From contig CM055095.1 in NCBI GenBank assembly GCA_029204225.1, positions 66,613,940 to 66,677,939 of the forward strand: 64,000 nt of DNA, given 5' to 3'. Source of the DNA: Diphasiastrum complanatum. Taxonomy: Eukaryota > Streptophyta > Lycopodiopsida > Lycopodiales > Lycopodiaceae. A program made the translations under genes and the position numbers. Of the stretch, positions 36,450 to 45,947 are shown one piece after another; position 1 is the stretch's first letter, and each line of letters opens with the position of its first letter. The notes under the pieces were generated by a model, which ran no database searches, was not told where the DNA came from, and was given only the letters and a program-made list of their open reading frames with translations.

Positions 36450-37696
36450 TGTTGTAAAGCTACCTTTACGAGCTTTACTTCCGGCGCCATCGGCGCCAGC
36501 TATGTCCCCGGTGCCAGCAGCACCCCTACTACTCCCAGCGCCACTGTGACCAGAATCCAGCCGGCGCCAAGTTCCTATGACTGAAAATCTTTGATCGGTT
36601 CTAGCGGAGTCCAGAGAGCTCAGATCGATGTGCAATCACCTCACATGATCTAGGCATGATTAAAGGAAGCCTGGGGATCAATAAAATCTAGAGAGAGAAA
36701 ATGACTTTCTAGAAAGAGAAAATCCTAGAGAGAGAAAAATGTGCTTTACCAGCTTGGGTAGAGTGCTTGGTATGAGGGAGGGTGCCGAATCACACCAATA
36801 CTATAGGGGAGTGCGGGTTGCGACTCAGGACGAGCTCCAACCAAGTCTCAGCCTCCCTTGCTGGAATGTTGTCATGGCTCTCGCCTTGGCATGCTAGTGC
36901 CCCGGAGACTAGGGTCGGTCACACACTTGAAATGTAACCTTCTCAGATTTATCAATAAAGTGGGATTTTTCTCAAACTGACTCTGATTACCTTCTGAGTT
37001 TCAGTGTTCGGTAAAAGCGCCAATTGTAAGACCGCTTTTAAAATTTTTAACTTGACACATAGCTGAGGATCGTATCCCGGGACGCCAGTAGTATGCCGTC
37101 GGGACCATTCGGTCCACGGCGTCAGCAGTATGCTGTCGGAACCATTTGGTCCAAGAACTGGTTGTCTCCATATCTGTCGCGGCTTGTGGTTCTGAGTGTT
37201 CCTTGCATGAACGTGAATGGGTTAAGCTCTTGGGGAACGGGCTCTAACCTGTCGGCTGAGTTGGATGGCTTGCTTGGGTGGAAGTTACCTGTTTATGGCT
37301 TGCTTGGGTGGAAGTTACCTGTTTATGACTGTCCGGTCTGGCGTGGCGCCAGGTTGGCTTCCAGCGCTCGTGACGAAGCTTTCAGTTGGTTAAGTCTGAT
37401 GTATGTCAGACCGCTTGCTTGGAATGGATGTTACTCGTATGTAACGAAGCTTCGAGTTGGTTAAGTTTGATGTATGTCGGGCGGCTTGCTTGGAGGGAAG
37501 TCACCCACATCCGGACCCCTGATCTGGCATGGCGCCAGGTTGAATCTCAATGTTGGTTTTCGGAACTTCAAGTTGGTTAAGTTTGATCGTTGTTGGCGAG
37601 TTGGCTGCTTGTATGCAAGTGGGTTTGGATGGCAAGAGTTGAAGGTTGGGAAGCTAAGTCGTGGTTTTCGGCTCCCTTTGGGATGCCTACACTACA
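36450..37696 (+). repeat. 3' LTR of the non-coding element
   Basis: 1247 bp. Matches 32894-34111 apart from about 54 substitutions, one single-base gap and an extra 30-bp tandem unit at 37271-37330. It ends at the second GTGGG. Confidence 0.92.
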
Positions 37697-37959
37697 GTGG
37701 GTCAAATTTGCTGAAATTTGGATCTAAGGTGAGAGAGAACCACCAAACTGAAAATGGGCGGATTCCACACGTGTCTGCACCTGAAATTCCATACAGTACC
37801 TGATCTGGACCATTCAAAGTGGTTTGAAGCTCTAAATCACCAGAAAACTGCAAACTAGCTAGAAAGTAGAATCTAGACAATTCCTAGCTTGAAATCTGAT
37901 CAAATTTGCAAACTTTTTGATTAGATTTGCTTGTAAATCTTAAATAGACTCTAATACCA

Positions 37960-38572
37960 TGTTGAATTCACACGTGTGGGATGCCCTACACATGTACTTT
38001 TGATCTCCTAAGCCCAATAATACTATAAAGATCAAACTAGCATTGATTGACAATAGGAAAGCTGATCATACAAGAAATATTATTGTGTTACAAGCAAGAT
38101 CTATCAACAGAATATGAAACTAAGTACAATAAATGTCTCAAATCGGCTAGAGAGAGAATATGAATGTACAAACTCGAGTAGAGAGAGAGGGCACAAAAAG
38201 CTTAGTCTCCAAATTTGCATTACACACAAATTTCATCATCTTCTCAATGAGAGTACATCACATATATATAGATCCATGGACTCTCCTCCTACTTTGAGTT
38301 GAATTGGAGTTATGAATCCACCTCTCAAGCTATCTAGACTTATTCAAGCCACCTCAATATGTCTAATTGTGCCACCTAGTATTTTCATGCATTAAATGTG
38401 GCATGCAAAGTACAAATGGCAATTCCTATGGTAGCTCGAGTTTCTACTTCTACCTACCTTGAATATTTTATTCTAAGATGGGTCTTTACTAAGCCAAAAG
38501 AGCTCAATTCATCTTTGGCATTTTTAGGACTCCTACTTACAACATTAGATAGATTTTTCTAATATTTCAACA
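37960..38572 (-). repeat. 5' LTR of the young copia element
   Basis: 613 bp in minus orientation, adjoining the primer-binding site at 37948-37959. About eight differences from 27803-28415. The outer flank AATAG differs at one base from AACAG on the other side. Confidence 0.93.
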
Positions 38573-39430
38573 AATAGCAGTTCACTTAAGGTCTACAATT
38601 CAGCATATAATACTGGAGGATTATGTCTTTAAATCTGAATCCTCACATGAAAACAGCAATTCCTATGGTAGCTCGAGTTTCTCATAATTTGTTTTCCGGG
38701 ATAAACTGAACATATTCAATCTATCAACAAACATAAACTTGTCCTGCATGTTATCAATTATCAATGATATGAGAAACAAGCTGTTGGATTTGTATACACA
38801 AATCATACAACCTCAAAAAGGGTTCCCTCAAAGTTGCAAAAAAATCAGACATAAATCACACTAATTAGAAGCAATATTAACAAAAAGATAATCCGGTGGA
38901 AGTGCACTATACCACTCCTCTTGCCAACATGCTGCAAACAAGAATTAGAGGATCCAAAACTCGATTCTTCTCTTGAGAGTTCCGCACACCTATCCGGGAC
39001 ATAAATCCATGTGCTTCTGATTTGATGTAGAGCTTGCCTCCTACCTATCCAAGACTGCATCTTAGCCAGGCTCTGATACCAATATAAAGACCCTAAAGGA
39101 TTGCCTCTAAGATGAGGATAGGAGAACACAATAGGAGAGACTATGGAGCCAAACCACCCAACCAATCCTAGATCAAATCTGGACCTAGCCCCCAAGCCAT
39201 GCCATGTGAAGTAGGAGGAGAAGAGAGAAACTGGTAACCTAAACCCAATATGTCGACGGGAGAATCCCTACCTCATTATATAGAGAGTAGAGTCATGTAC
39301 ATGAAACCATGCAACCCCCATGCAGGTCAACTATAAATAGATCACACCTCTTCATGCAGTCCTCCTGCCTACATCCGTCACACAGACATGCAATACTCCA
39401 TATGTCCCAATTAGAGTGTCTGGGTCCTCT
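38573..39430 (-). mobile_element. Leader, primer site and part of an LTR of an older minus-strand copia-type element
   Basis: TGGTATCAGAGC is read on the minus strand at 39082-39071. To its right, 39083-39430 looks like the 3' part of an LTR, with a TATATAAT box on the minus strand near 39280. The LTR is cut at 39430 by the insertion of the next copia element; its other part may be 49812-49874, which on the minus strand begins TGTTGGTCACGCC. The left side, 38573-39070, would be leader, cut by the young copia element. No coding part is seen. Confidence 0.45.
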
Positions 39431-40085
39431 TGTGAGAGATTTCATCTAGTTTAGTCTAGTTTAGTCATATTTTGGTAAATTGTCAATATGAGGCCAAAAC
39501 TCATTTTAGACTTACAGATAAACTTTTTGAAATTATATTAGTTTAAAATACATTCAATAAACACTTTTTTGAAAGTGTGGAAAAGTTGGTAGTCGAGTTT
39601 GAGAGAGATTCAAATTTGAACTTTGGGTACATTGAATCTAGATCAAAAATAGTAGGTTTTACATTTTGGAGGGAAAGCCAAGTGGCCAAATAGGGTTTGA
39701 AAACTCTATAAAAGGATGTAACTCATGGAGAGACACATTTTCTCTCTTATCTCTCTCTCATTTCATCATTATACATGGTTCTCTTTGGGTTCTACTACTC
39801 ATTGGTGCACTATCTTGGTGTTATCTTGCAATCTTGTGTGTAGAATGATCATTTATTGTTATTTTCGGTTCCACACGTGTGAAATATAGTAGGGTATTGT
39901 AATGTATGGAAAGCAAACATATTTTATGTTTTGGTTCATGTTTGATCAGTATCTCTTAGAGTTTGCATCTGATTTTGTATGTAGATGTTGTTTTGTCTAC
40001 ATTGGCTGGATTGTTGGTTTGTTCCTTATTATAACCAAAGATCAGGGACATGGATTGGATCTTGAATGATCTGAAATCCTTCACA
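39431..40085 (+). repeat. 5' LTR of the 39431-49811 copia element
   Basis: About 655 bp, TGTGAGAG...TTCACA. TATA box at 39707-39713; a short CT-rich run at about 39737-39760 is where the copy at 12495-13251 carries its large microsatellite. A CACACGTGTG palindrome lies near 39870. Confidence 0.85.
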
Positions 40086-40452
40086 TTGTATCAAAGCTAT
40101 TGTGTTTCAGGTTATGAAAGGATCAGCCATCTTTAGCAAGGATTTGGAGGAGTTACCAATGCTAGAGCATGCTAGATTGATCTCTACTCAAAAATCAGCA
40201 TTTTTGCATGTGTAGAATTGACCTTTTGTATGTCAAAACTCAATATAGGGTTATATACTTGATCAATTCAGATTTCACACTTGGCTTACTGGATTTAGAT
40301 GATTTTTGGTGCATTAGGAAGGTCTCATTGGAGTCTACAAGAAGATATATCAAGTTTCTAGAAATTGCATGTAGAATTTGAGATATTCAATTTTTTGTGA
40401 TTTTGTCAAAACCCTAATTTTGATTGGATATCTAGTTTGTGAGGTTACTTAG

Positions 40453-41372
40453 TGTTGCGCCGGCGCCTCAAAGAGCGCTGGGACTTGAGCGGTTTTCCCC
40501 AACACGCGCTTAAGTCTAACATTCATCCATCATGCACTTACATAAAAGCCAACTCGGAAACGTAACAAGCTTAACCATTCAGACTTAAGAAAACTGGAAT
40601 CGCAACCAACCCGAAAGCCAACTCAGAATCCGTCCCCAAAAGGTAACCAAAGGCAAAGACAAGCCACACATGAAATCCAAGGCATAGTGGTCGCCAAACT
40701 GACCAATTGGCATAGCGGCAAGCCCCATGTCGATGACAAGGACCCTTAGGCGCCAGCGACGCAAAAAGGTTGTAGTAAGGGTCCTTCCACTTGGACCGGT
40801 CCCGGAGGCGAAACCGAAATGGTAATCATCCCCAAGGATCAACTTTATTAGATTTGGAAGAGGTTACATTCATACATAGACTGACCGGTCTCGGGGCCAC
40901 CAACACGTGCTGGGCATTGTGCCTGGCTCGTGCTGGTAGAGGGAGCTGAGACCTGGTGACTGGATTCCTGGCGCTGGTTGAGCTGCCCAAGTTTCTGTCT
41001 GCCGGACTCCCCCTATAGTTCTGCTGTGATTCGGCGCACCCCCTCTAGTTTGAAACATAGTGCTTTCTGGTAAAGCACGCTTTTTAGGACTTAGTTTTTA
41101 TTTTGCTGATTAAGCCTGGCAAGCCTGGCAGAATCAGTCTGGCTCCCGGACATGGGTCCCGGGAGCCGTCCCGGCGGCCGAATCAACCTGCTTTCCTGAC
41201 TAGGCCATGACTCGAGCTCCAGAGCTAGCTCATGACTTTGTGACTACTTGACTGGCTCACCACAGTTGGAGGCTCAGTCCTTGACATTCTAACTTGCTCT
41301 GGGACCTTAGGGAGTGTCACCCCTTTGAGTCTTACAGGGCACGCTGGGTGCACCCAAGTCAGCTTTACAACA
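40453..41372 (-). repeat. 3' LTR of the gag-only element
   Basis: 920 bp in minus orientation, between the CTTAG duplication and the polypurine tract. The first dozen bases, TGTTGTAAAGCT, equal those of the non-coding element at 32894, while the rest of the LTR differs. Confidence 0.92.
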
Positions 41373-41739
41373 TCCTCCCCTCGTTTGAGAAAGCTGATGT
41401 CCTCATCAGGGCCAAACTAGAACCTAAGACTCATGGCACGGGCTTAATTCACCGGCCAGACTTTAGTCACATATACAAGGGCACGGGCTTGATTCACCGG
41501 CCAAAGGAAACCAACTGTAAAGCAGAGTAATGATATTGTGTTTTACACCCAGCACAGGAAAAGTGTGGATCTAGTTCACTTACGTAAAACCTGTGTGAAG
41601 CTGCTGCACTTAGACATCAAACTGAAGCTCACTCCTCAATGAGAAATGCGGCTTACTTTATTAGCATGAAAGAAAAAGGTACTCACGGCTCCCTTAAGCC
41701 TCAGATATGTCGTTGTCGTCGCACATCTGGATGAGTCCC

Positions 41740-42660
41740 CTAGGACTCTAGATATTTCGTTTGGTCGTCCAGGTTGAGCTCCTCGAGCTCTGCATCGGCA
41801 CTTAGATTCACCTTTGACGTAGAAACTGCAGGCAATGTTGGCTCCATTTGACCTCGCGTCAGCTGGTTTGTCACTGTTGGATGTCTTTCATTAAAAAGGT
41901 GAGTTTTCGCTTGGTCACACAAGGTGAGCTCCTTGAGCTCTGCATCGGCACTTGAATTCACCTTTGATGTAGAGACTATAGGCAATTTTGGCTCCATTTG
42001 TTCCCGTGTCAGCTGGTCTGTCACTGTTGGTTGTCCTTCGTTAAATAGGTGAATGAGATTGGGAGGAATGGTTGGCTCAGGTTCATTTGTGTCATTCTTT
42101 TCTAGTTGGTCCCCTGGCACAGCTCTGACGACACAAGGTCTCCTGCCATTATATAATAACACAAGGTTAACCCCTTTTGCCAAGAAGGCCACCACATGTT
42201 CGTTAAACCAGCTTAATCCCAAAATAGCGTCGAAGGAATCCATCTTCAAGATTGTGAACGTTAATCGATTCTTCCAGGCTCCCAGAGAGATTGGTAAGTT
42301 GGTTGCCAATCTACAAGTGGTCATTGTACCTTTCGCGGTCTCCACACAAATAGGAGTCACATTTTCTTCACATTGAATGTCCAATTCTCCTGTCAGTTTT
42401 TCTGACAAGTAGTTATGTGACGCCCCCAGGTCTACCATGAAGTAAATGATCCTGCCTTGAATACAGCCTTTCAGGTACAATAACTTGGATCCTCTCGCAG
42501 GAGTCGCCATAAGATGTTCACGATAAGCCGCAAGTGCCCCTATCTGTTGCAAGGCATTCATGTCAAACTCCGTCAAATCCGTTTCTGGGTCCTCTTTCAT
42601 CATCTTGTTCACCATCTTCTTGATCAAATGCCTCTCTCTCCATCCTATCAAATCCTTCAA
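41740..42660 (-). CDS. Aspartic protease frame of the gag-only element (306 codons)
   Basis: The retropepsin core lies at residues about 60-165: FMVDLGASHNYLS with the catalytic Asp, then TTCRLATNLPISLG, and the DAILGLSWFNEH motif that closes gypsy-type proteases. It would cut the gag precursor. The C-terminal third is not protease: it is made of two tandem 50-residue repeats (HLFNE...TVT.QLTR.QMEP...SADAEL.EL), encoded by a 150-bp direct repeat at about 41750-42055. The frame overlaps the end of gag by about 98 bases in another frame, as expected if protease is made as an extension of gag. The first Met shown may not be a real start. Its function as protease is well supported; the repeat tail is unexplained. 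Confidence 0.85.
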   Translation of the reverse strand: MKDLIGWRERHLIKKMVNKMMKEDPETDLTEFDMNALQQIGALAAYREHLMATPARGSKLLYLKGCIQGRIIYFMVDLGASHNYLSEKLTGELDIQCEENVTPICVETAKGTMTTCRLATNLPISLGAWKNRLTFTILKMDSFDAILGLSWFNEHVVAFLAKGVNLVLLYNGRRPCVVRAVPGDQLEKNDTNEPEPTIPPNLIHLFNEGQPTVTDQLTREQMEPKLPIVSTSKVNSSADAELKELTLCDQAKTHLFNERHPTVTNQLTRGQMEPTLPAVSTSKVNLSADAELEELNLDDQTKYLES

Positions 42661-43954
42661 TGGCAGCCATGATTTGCTTATTCAATGGTTTGGGGCATGA
42701 TCTCCAAGAGTGACCTTGTTGATGACAGTTGAAGCAACGCATGGAACTGCCCACTGTTGGTGAGCTGTTGCTGTGACTAGTCGAAGGTCCAACATTGTTT
42801 CTTCTCTGGAACATGTTCCCTCCATTGTTGCCTTGGTTGCCAAACCCTATTTTTGTTGGGAATTTATTCACGCTACTCGAGGCTTGGTTGACATTTGGAG
42901 CTGAGTCCCCCCTTGAAAAGAAGCTCGGACTCGGTCTGGATCCACTAAATACTCTTGTTGAGGTTGCGGGAGCAGCTGGTGCCAATGTGCTCTCATAATC
43001 ACAAACCATTTCAGCCGCTCGAATAGTTGAATTGAAATCATGGGGCATGTAGCTGTCTATCGCACGTCGGGTCCAGGATTGCATTCCAGACAATAGGTAA
43101 TGAGTTTTGTCCGCCTCGGACATATCTTCAATAACCCATACACTCTGTCTGAATCTATTGAGGTACTCTCGCAATGACCCTTTCTGTTTGAGCCCCGATA
43201 ATTCTGTCCTCAATCTCATGTGTGAATCCTTCGGTATGAACTCCTCTCGTAACGCGGCTTTGAATGCGTCCCATGTTTGAAAATGCATTCCTGCCATCCG
43301 GTACCAATTTGTAGTGTAGCCCTCAAAATATGCTAATGCCAAGTCAGTTCTTTCTTCCTCAGGAGTGTTCATTAGACGGAAGTAATGGTCCATGTGAAAC
43401 AACCAATCTTCCACAACTCGAATGTCACGCTCTCCTTTGAAAGTAGGTAGTGCTTTCACTTTGGCAGTCTTTCTTGGGCCCTCCGTGGTTCGCGCTCGTG
43501 GTTCTCTTGGTATCTGTGGAGGAGGCGCCACTGCATTCTCCCTAGTTGCTTCCAACTCTTCAAACCTGGCTTCGAGCTGTGTTAGCCCGTCTCTCATTTC
43601 TCTAGCAAGGTTAATTTGGGTAAGATTCATGGCTCGCAAGGATGTTTGCCATTCTTTCCTTTCGGTTTCTCTATCCTTCTTCACCTCGCTAAGCATAGCC
43701 GTCATTGCGCTTGATAAGTATTGCCGCATCTTCACTTCAAAGAGGTCCTGTTGTGCCTCTGTCAAGGGTTCATCTCTTGGTGTAGGTTCAGAAGGGCCAC
43801 CCATCTCTTCATGGAGGGGCGCCACTGTGGAGTGCATACGCTCTTTCTTTCTCGACTTGGACCTGGTGCCATCTCGATGCATGCGAGAGCTGTATTCTCG
43901 AGTCAGCTCTTCTCCGTCCGTCAGTGCTCGTAACTCTTCAAGATGGTCCTCCAT
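42563..43954 (-). CDS. Gypsy-type Gag (463 codons, open) of the gag-only element
   Basis: The N-terminal 145 residues are charged and contain a long helical, probably coiled-coil, stretch (about 65-140, ending LTQLEARFEELEATREN). The retrotransposon-gag domain spans about 165-300: LPTFKGERDIRVVEDWLFHMD, LALAYFEGYTTNWYRMAG, FKAALREEFIPKD, GSLREYLNRFRQSV and YLLSGMQSWTRRAI. A Ser/Asn-rich linker leads to one CCHC knuckle (CFNCHQQGHSWRSC, about 410-423). This is a full-length plant gypsy Gag that should form particles and bind RNA. The Met at 43954 is the first in the frame and follows a leader of about 820 bp. As the only intact Gag of its kind here, it is the likely partner for the leader shared with the non-coding element. 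Confidence 0.9.
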   Translation of the reverse strand: MEDHLEELRALTDGEELTREYSSRMHRDGTRSKSRKKERMHSTVAPLHEEMGGPSEPTPRDEPLTEAQQDLFEVKMRQYLSSAMTAMLSEVKKDRETERKEWQTSLRAMNLTQINLAREMRDGLTQLEARFEELEATRENAVAPPPQIPREPRARTTEGPRKTAKVKALPTFKGERDIRVVEDWLFHMDHYFRLMNTPEEERTDLALAYFEGYTTNWYRMAGMHFQTWDAFKAALREEFIPKDSHMRLRTELSGLKQKGSLREYLNRFRQSVWVIEDMSEADKTHYLLSGMQSWTRRAIDSYMPHDFNSTIRAAEMVCDYESTLAPAAPATSTRVFSGSRPSPSFFSRGDSAPNVNQASSSVNKFPTKIGFGNQGNNGGNMFQRRNNVGPSTSHSNSSPTVGSSMRCFNCHQQGHSWRSCPKPLNKQIMAAIEGFDRMEREAFDQEDGEQDDERGPRNGFDGV

Positions 43955-44214
43955 TATAGTCAGAGGTGTACTTCCAACAGATTATCGCCTCAATCCTTTT
44001 TATATTTGAAGCTCTCCCTTCTGTCAGCCGGGCCCCACAGCTCTCTTTTCTTCTTTATTAAATCAGCTTTCAATGAAAATATCCCTTCCTCAAACTTAGC
44101 ACGCCCACATCACCTGAGAGCCAAGTAGGAACCAGGTCATTTGTGTCCAAGCAAGCACACGACAAACGGAACATACCAACCAAAGCAAACACAGGGGATC
44201 CCTCTCAAGCCACA

Positions 44215-44788
44215 AACCCCCCCTGAGACCGGACGTAGGACCTTTGCCTAGCCGCGCCCACACAAATCTATCACAGAATTAGCCCACGGGAAAACATCCA
44301 TCCAACCATCCGTGCTTTCACCATTAAGCAGCACATTGCCTCAGTCACACCCCACCACTTTTTGGTCGATAGCCCTTATAGCTCAACGATCGGCAGCTAT
44401 CCCGCACCGGCAGCTAACCACCCGTGCTTTACACCCGAATTCGAGCAGCATCTCTGTATCAATGGTTAACCCGTACAGTTCGAATATGTCGCCCCGCACC
44501 CCACAAGGTACAGACCGTGCTTTCACCTACCTAGGCAGCACTTTGTCTCATCCGTCCTACGTGCAGACAGCGCCAGGCCCGAACCGCGAGAACTGACCGT
44601 GCTTACACCTCGAGGGCAGCACTTTGACTCATCAAGTCCCCCGTTCTGCCGACCACCCCGACCGTGGACGCACCCGTGCTTACACTGTGGGCAGCACCTT
44701 GCGCAACGGTTGTCCTAACAAATCCCAAAAACGTGGCCATCCCTGTGAGACTTGCGTAGCTGACCGGCTAGTCGGCTCTGATACCACA
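44215..44788 (-). other. Leader of the gag-only element with the same five stem-loops
   Basis: Read on the minus strand from the primer site (44786-44775), the units lie at 44697-44676, 44622-44599, 44541-44517, 44451-44424 and 44334-44312. Order, stem sequence GTGCT/AGCAC and apical palindromes CTCGAG, CCTAGG, GAATTC and TTAA equal those in 34202-34587; the first unit sits 76-78 nt from the primer site in both. Similarity continues about 100 bp past the last unit and then fades. Confidence 0.82.
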
Positions 44789-45709
44789 TGTTGCGCCGGC
44801 GCCTCAAAGGGCGCTGGGACTTGAGCGGTTTTCCCCAACACGCGCTTAAGTCTAACATTCATCCATCATGCACTTACATAAAAGCCAACTCAGAAACGTA
44901 ACAAGCTTAACCATTCAGACTTAAGAAAACTGGAATCCCAACCAACCCGAAAGCCAACTCAGAATCCGTCCCCAAAAGGTAACCAAAGGCAAAGACAAGC
45001 CACACATGAAATCCAAGGCATAGTGGTCGCCAAACTGACCAATTGGCATAGCGGCAAGCCCCATGTCGATGACAAGGACCCTTAGGCACCAGCGACGCAA
45101 AAAGGTTGTAGTAAGGGTCCTTCCACTTGGACCAGTCCCGGAGGCGAAACCGAAATGGTAATCATCCCCAAGGATCAACTTTATTAGATTTGGAAGAGGT
45201 TACATTCATACATAGACTGACCGGTCTCGGGGCCACCAACACGTGCTGGGCATTGTGCCTGGCTCGTGCTGGTAGAGGGAGCTGAGACCTGGCGACTGGA
45301 TTCCTGGCGCTGGTTGAGCTGCCCAAGTTTCTGTCTGCCGGACTCCCCCTATAGTTCTGCTGTGATTCGGTGCACCCCCTCTGGTTTGAAACATAGTGCT
45401 TTCTGGTAAAGCACACTTTTTAGGACTTAGTTTTTATTTTGCTGATTAAGCCTGGCAAGCCTGGCAGAATCAGTCTGGCTCCTGGACATGGGTCCCGGGA
45501 GCCGTCCCGGCGGCCGAATCAACCTGCTTTCCTGACTAGGCCATGACTCGAGCTCCAGAGCTAGCTCATGACTTTGTGACTACTTGACTGGCTCACCACA
45601 GGTCGGAGGCTCAGTCCTTGACATTCTAACTTGCTCTGGGACCTTAGGGAGTGTCACCCCTTTGAGTCTTACAGGGCACGTTGGGTGCACCCAAGTCAGC
45701 TTTACAACA
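44789..45709 (-). repeat. 5' LTR of the gag-only element
   Basis: 921 bp, minus orientation, between the primer-binding site and the CTTAG duplication. About a dozen differences from 40453-41372. Confidence 0.92.
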
Positions 45710-45947
45710 CTTAGCTTCATTTGAGTGTGTTTCAATCTTAGGAAGGGGCAAGAATCATTAGATTGAGGATAGATCATAGGTTGATCAAGATTTCACTATT
45801 CTATGTGTTGATTTTCTAGTTAGAGTGCTAGAAGAGATTTGAGAGGTTCCATATCTTTGTGATTTCTTCTTGACTTCATTTTTTGACATTCAAGAGAGTG
45901 CTTTGTGCATTGGAACAGGTTGAAAGAGAAGATCAGGTCACTTCAAC

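Larger units (their letters stand above)
32894..37696 (+). mobile_element. Complete LTR element without coding capacity (LARD-like)
   Basis: Plus strand. LTRs 32894-34111 (1218 bp) and 36450-37696 (1247 bp) both run TGTTGTAAAGCTACC...CTACA and are flanked by the exact duplication GTGGG (32889-32893, 37697-37701). Primer-binding site TGGTATCAGAGCC starts at 34114. The purine tract AAAGGTGGGGTGGA ends at 36449. The 2.3-kb inside holds no frame with gag or pol similarity. The LTRs differ at about 54 sites by eye (4.4%), nearly all transitions, and the 3' LTR has an extra 30-bp tandem unit (37271-37330). It is structurally whole and must depend on proteins of another element. Confidence 0.93.
27803..38572 (-). 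mobile_element. Young, nearly whole Ty1/copia element hosting a non-coding LTR element
   Basis: Minus strand. LTRs are 27803-28415 (3') and 37960-38572 (5'), both 613 bp, TGTTGAAATA...TTCAACA, with about 8 differences (1.3%). The 3' LTR follows a purine tract TTTTTTAGGGGTAG. The 5' LTR is followed by TGGTATTAGAGTC (37959-37948), a variant initiator-Met site. Flanks AACAG (27798-27802) and AATAG (38573-38577) look like a target duplication with one change. Gag (32394-31499) and a 1024-codon pol (31508-28434) are present. A 4.8-kb LTR element (32894-37696) sits in the leader about 250 bp from the primer site. Net length without the guest is about 5.96 kb. The element looks nearly whole, with one or two breaks, and is the youngest copia here. 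Confidence 0.92.
40453..45709 (-). mobile_element. Complete gypsy-type LTR element carrying only gag and protease (TR-GAG-like)
   Basis: Minus strand. LTRs 40453-41372 (3') and 44789-45709 (5') are 920-921 bp and run TGTTGTAAAGCTGAC...GCGCAACA. The exact duplication CTTAG lies at 40448-40452 and 45710-45714. Primer site TGGTATCAGAGC is read at 44786-44775, and the polypurine tract CGAGGGGAGGA at 41383-41373. Gag (43954-42563) and protease (42660-41740) are open; no RT, RNase H or integrase is present between protease and the purine tract. LTRs differ at about a dozen sites (about 1.4%), mostly C/T or G/A changes at CpG. It looks whole as a non-autonomous element of the kind described in plants as terminal-repeat retrotransposons with a gag domain, and is young. 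Confidence 0.93.

Noticed and set aside
39083-39430. TATAAATA on the plus strand near 39332 as a promoter for the following copia element
   Set aside because: It lies in the flanking older LTR, 100 bp outside the copia element, whose own TATA box is at 39707.
43422-44009. Plus-strand frame of 195 codons
   Set aside because: Antisense shadow of the Gag at 42563-43954.
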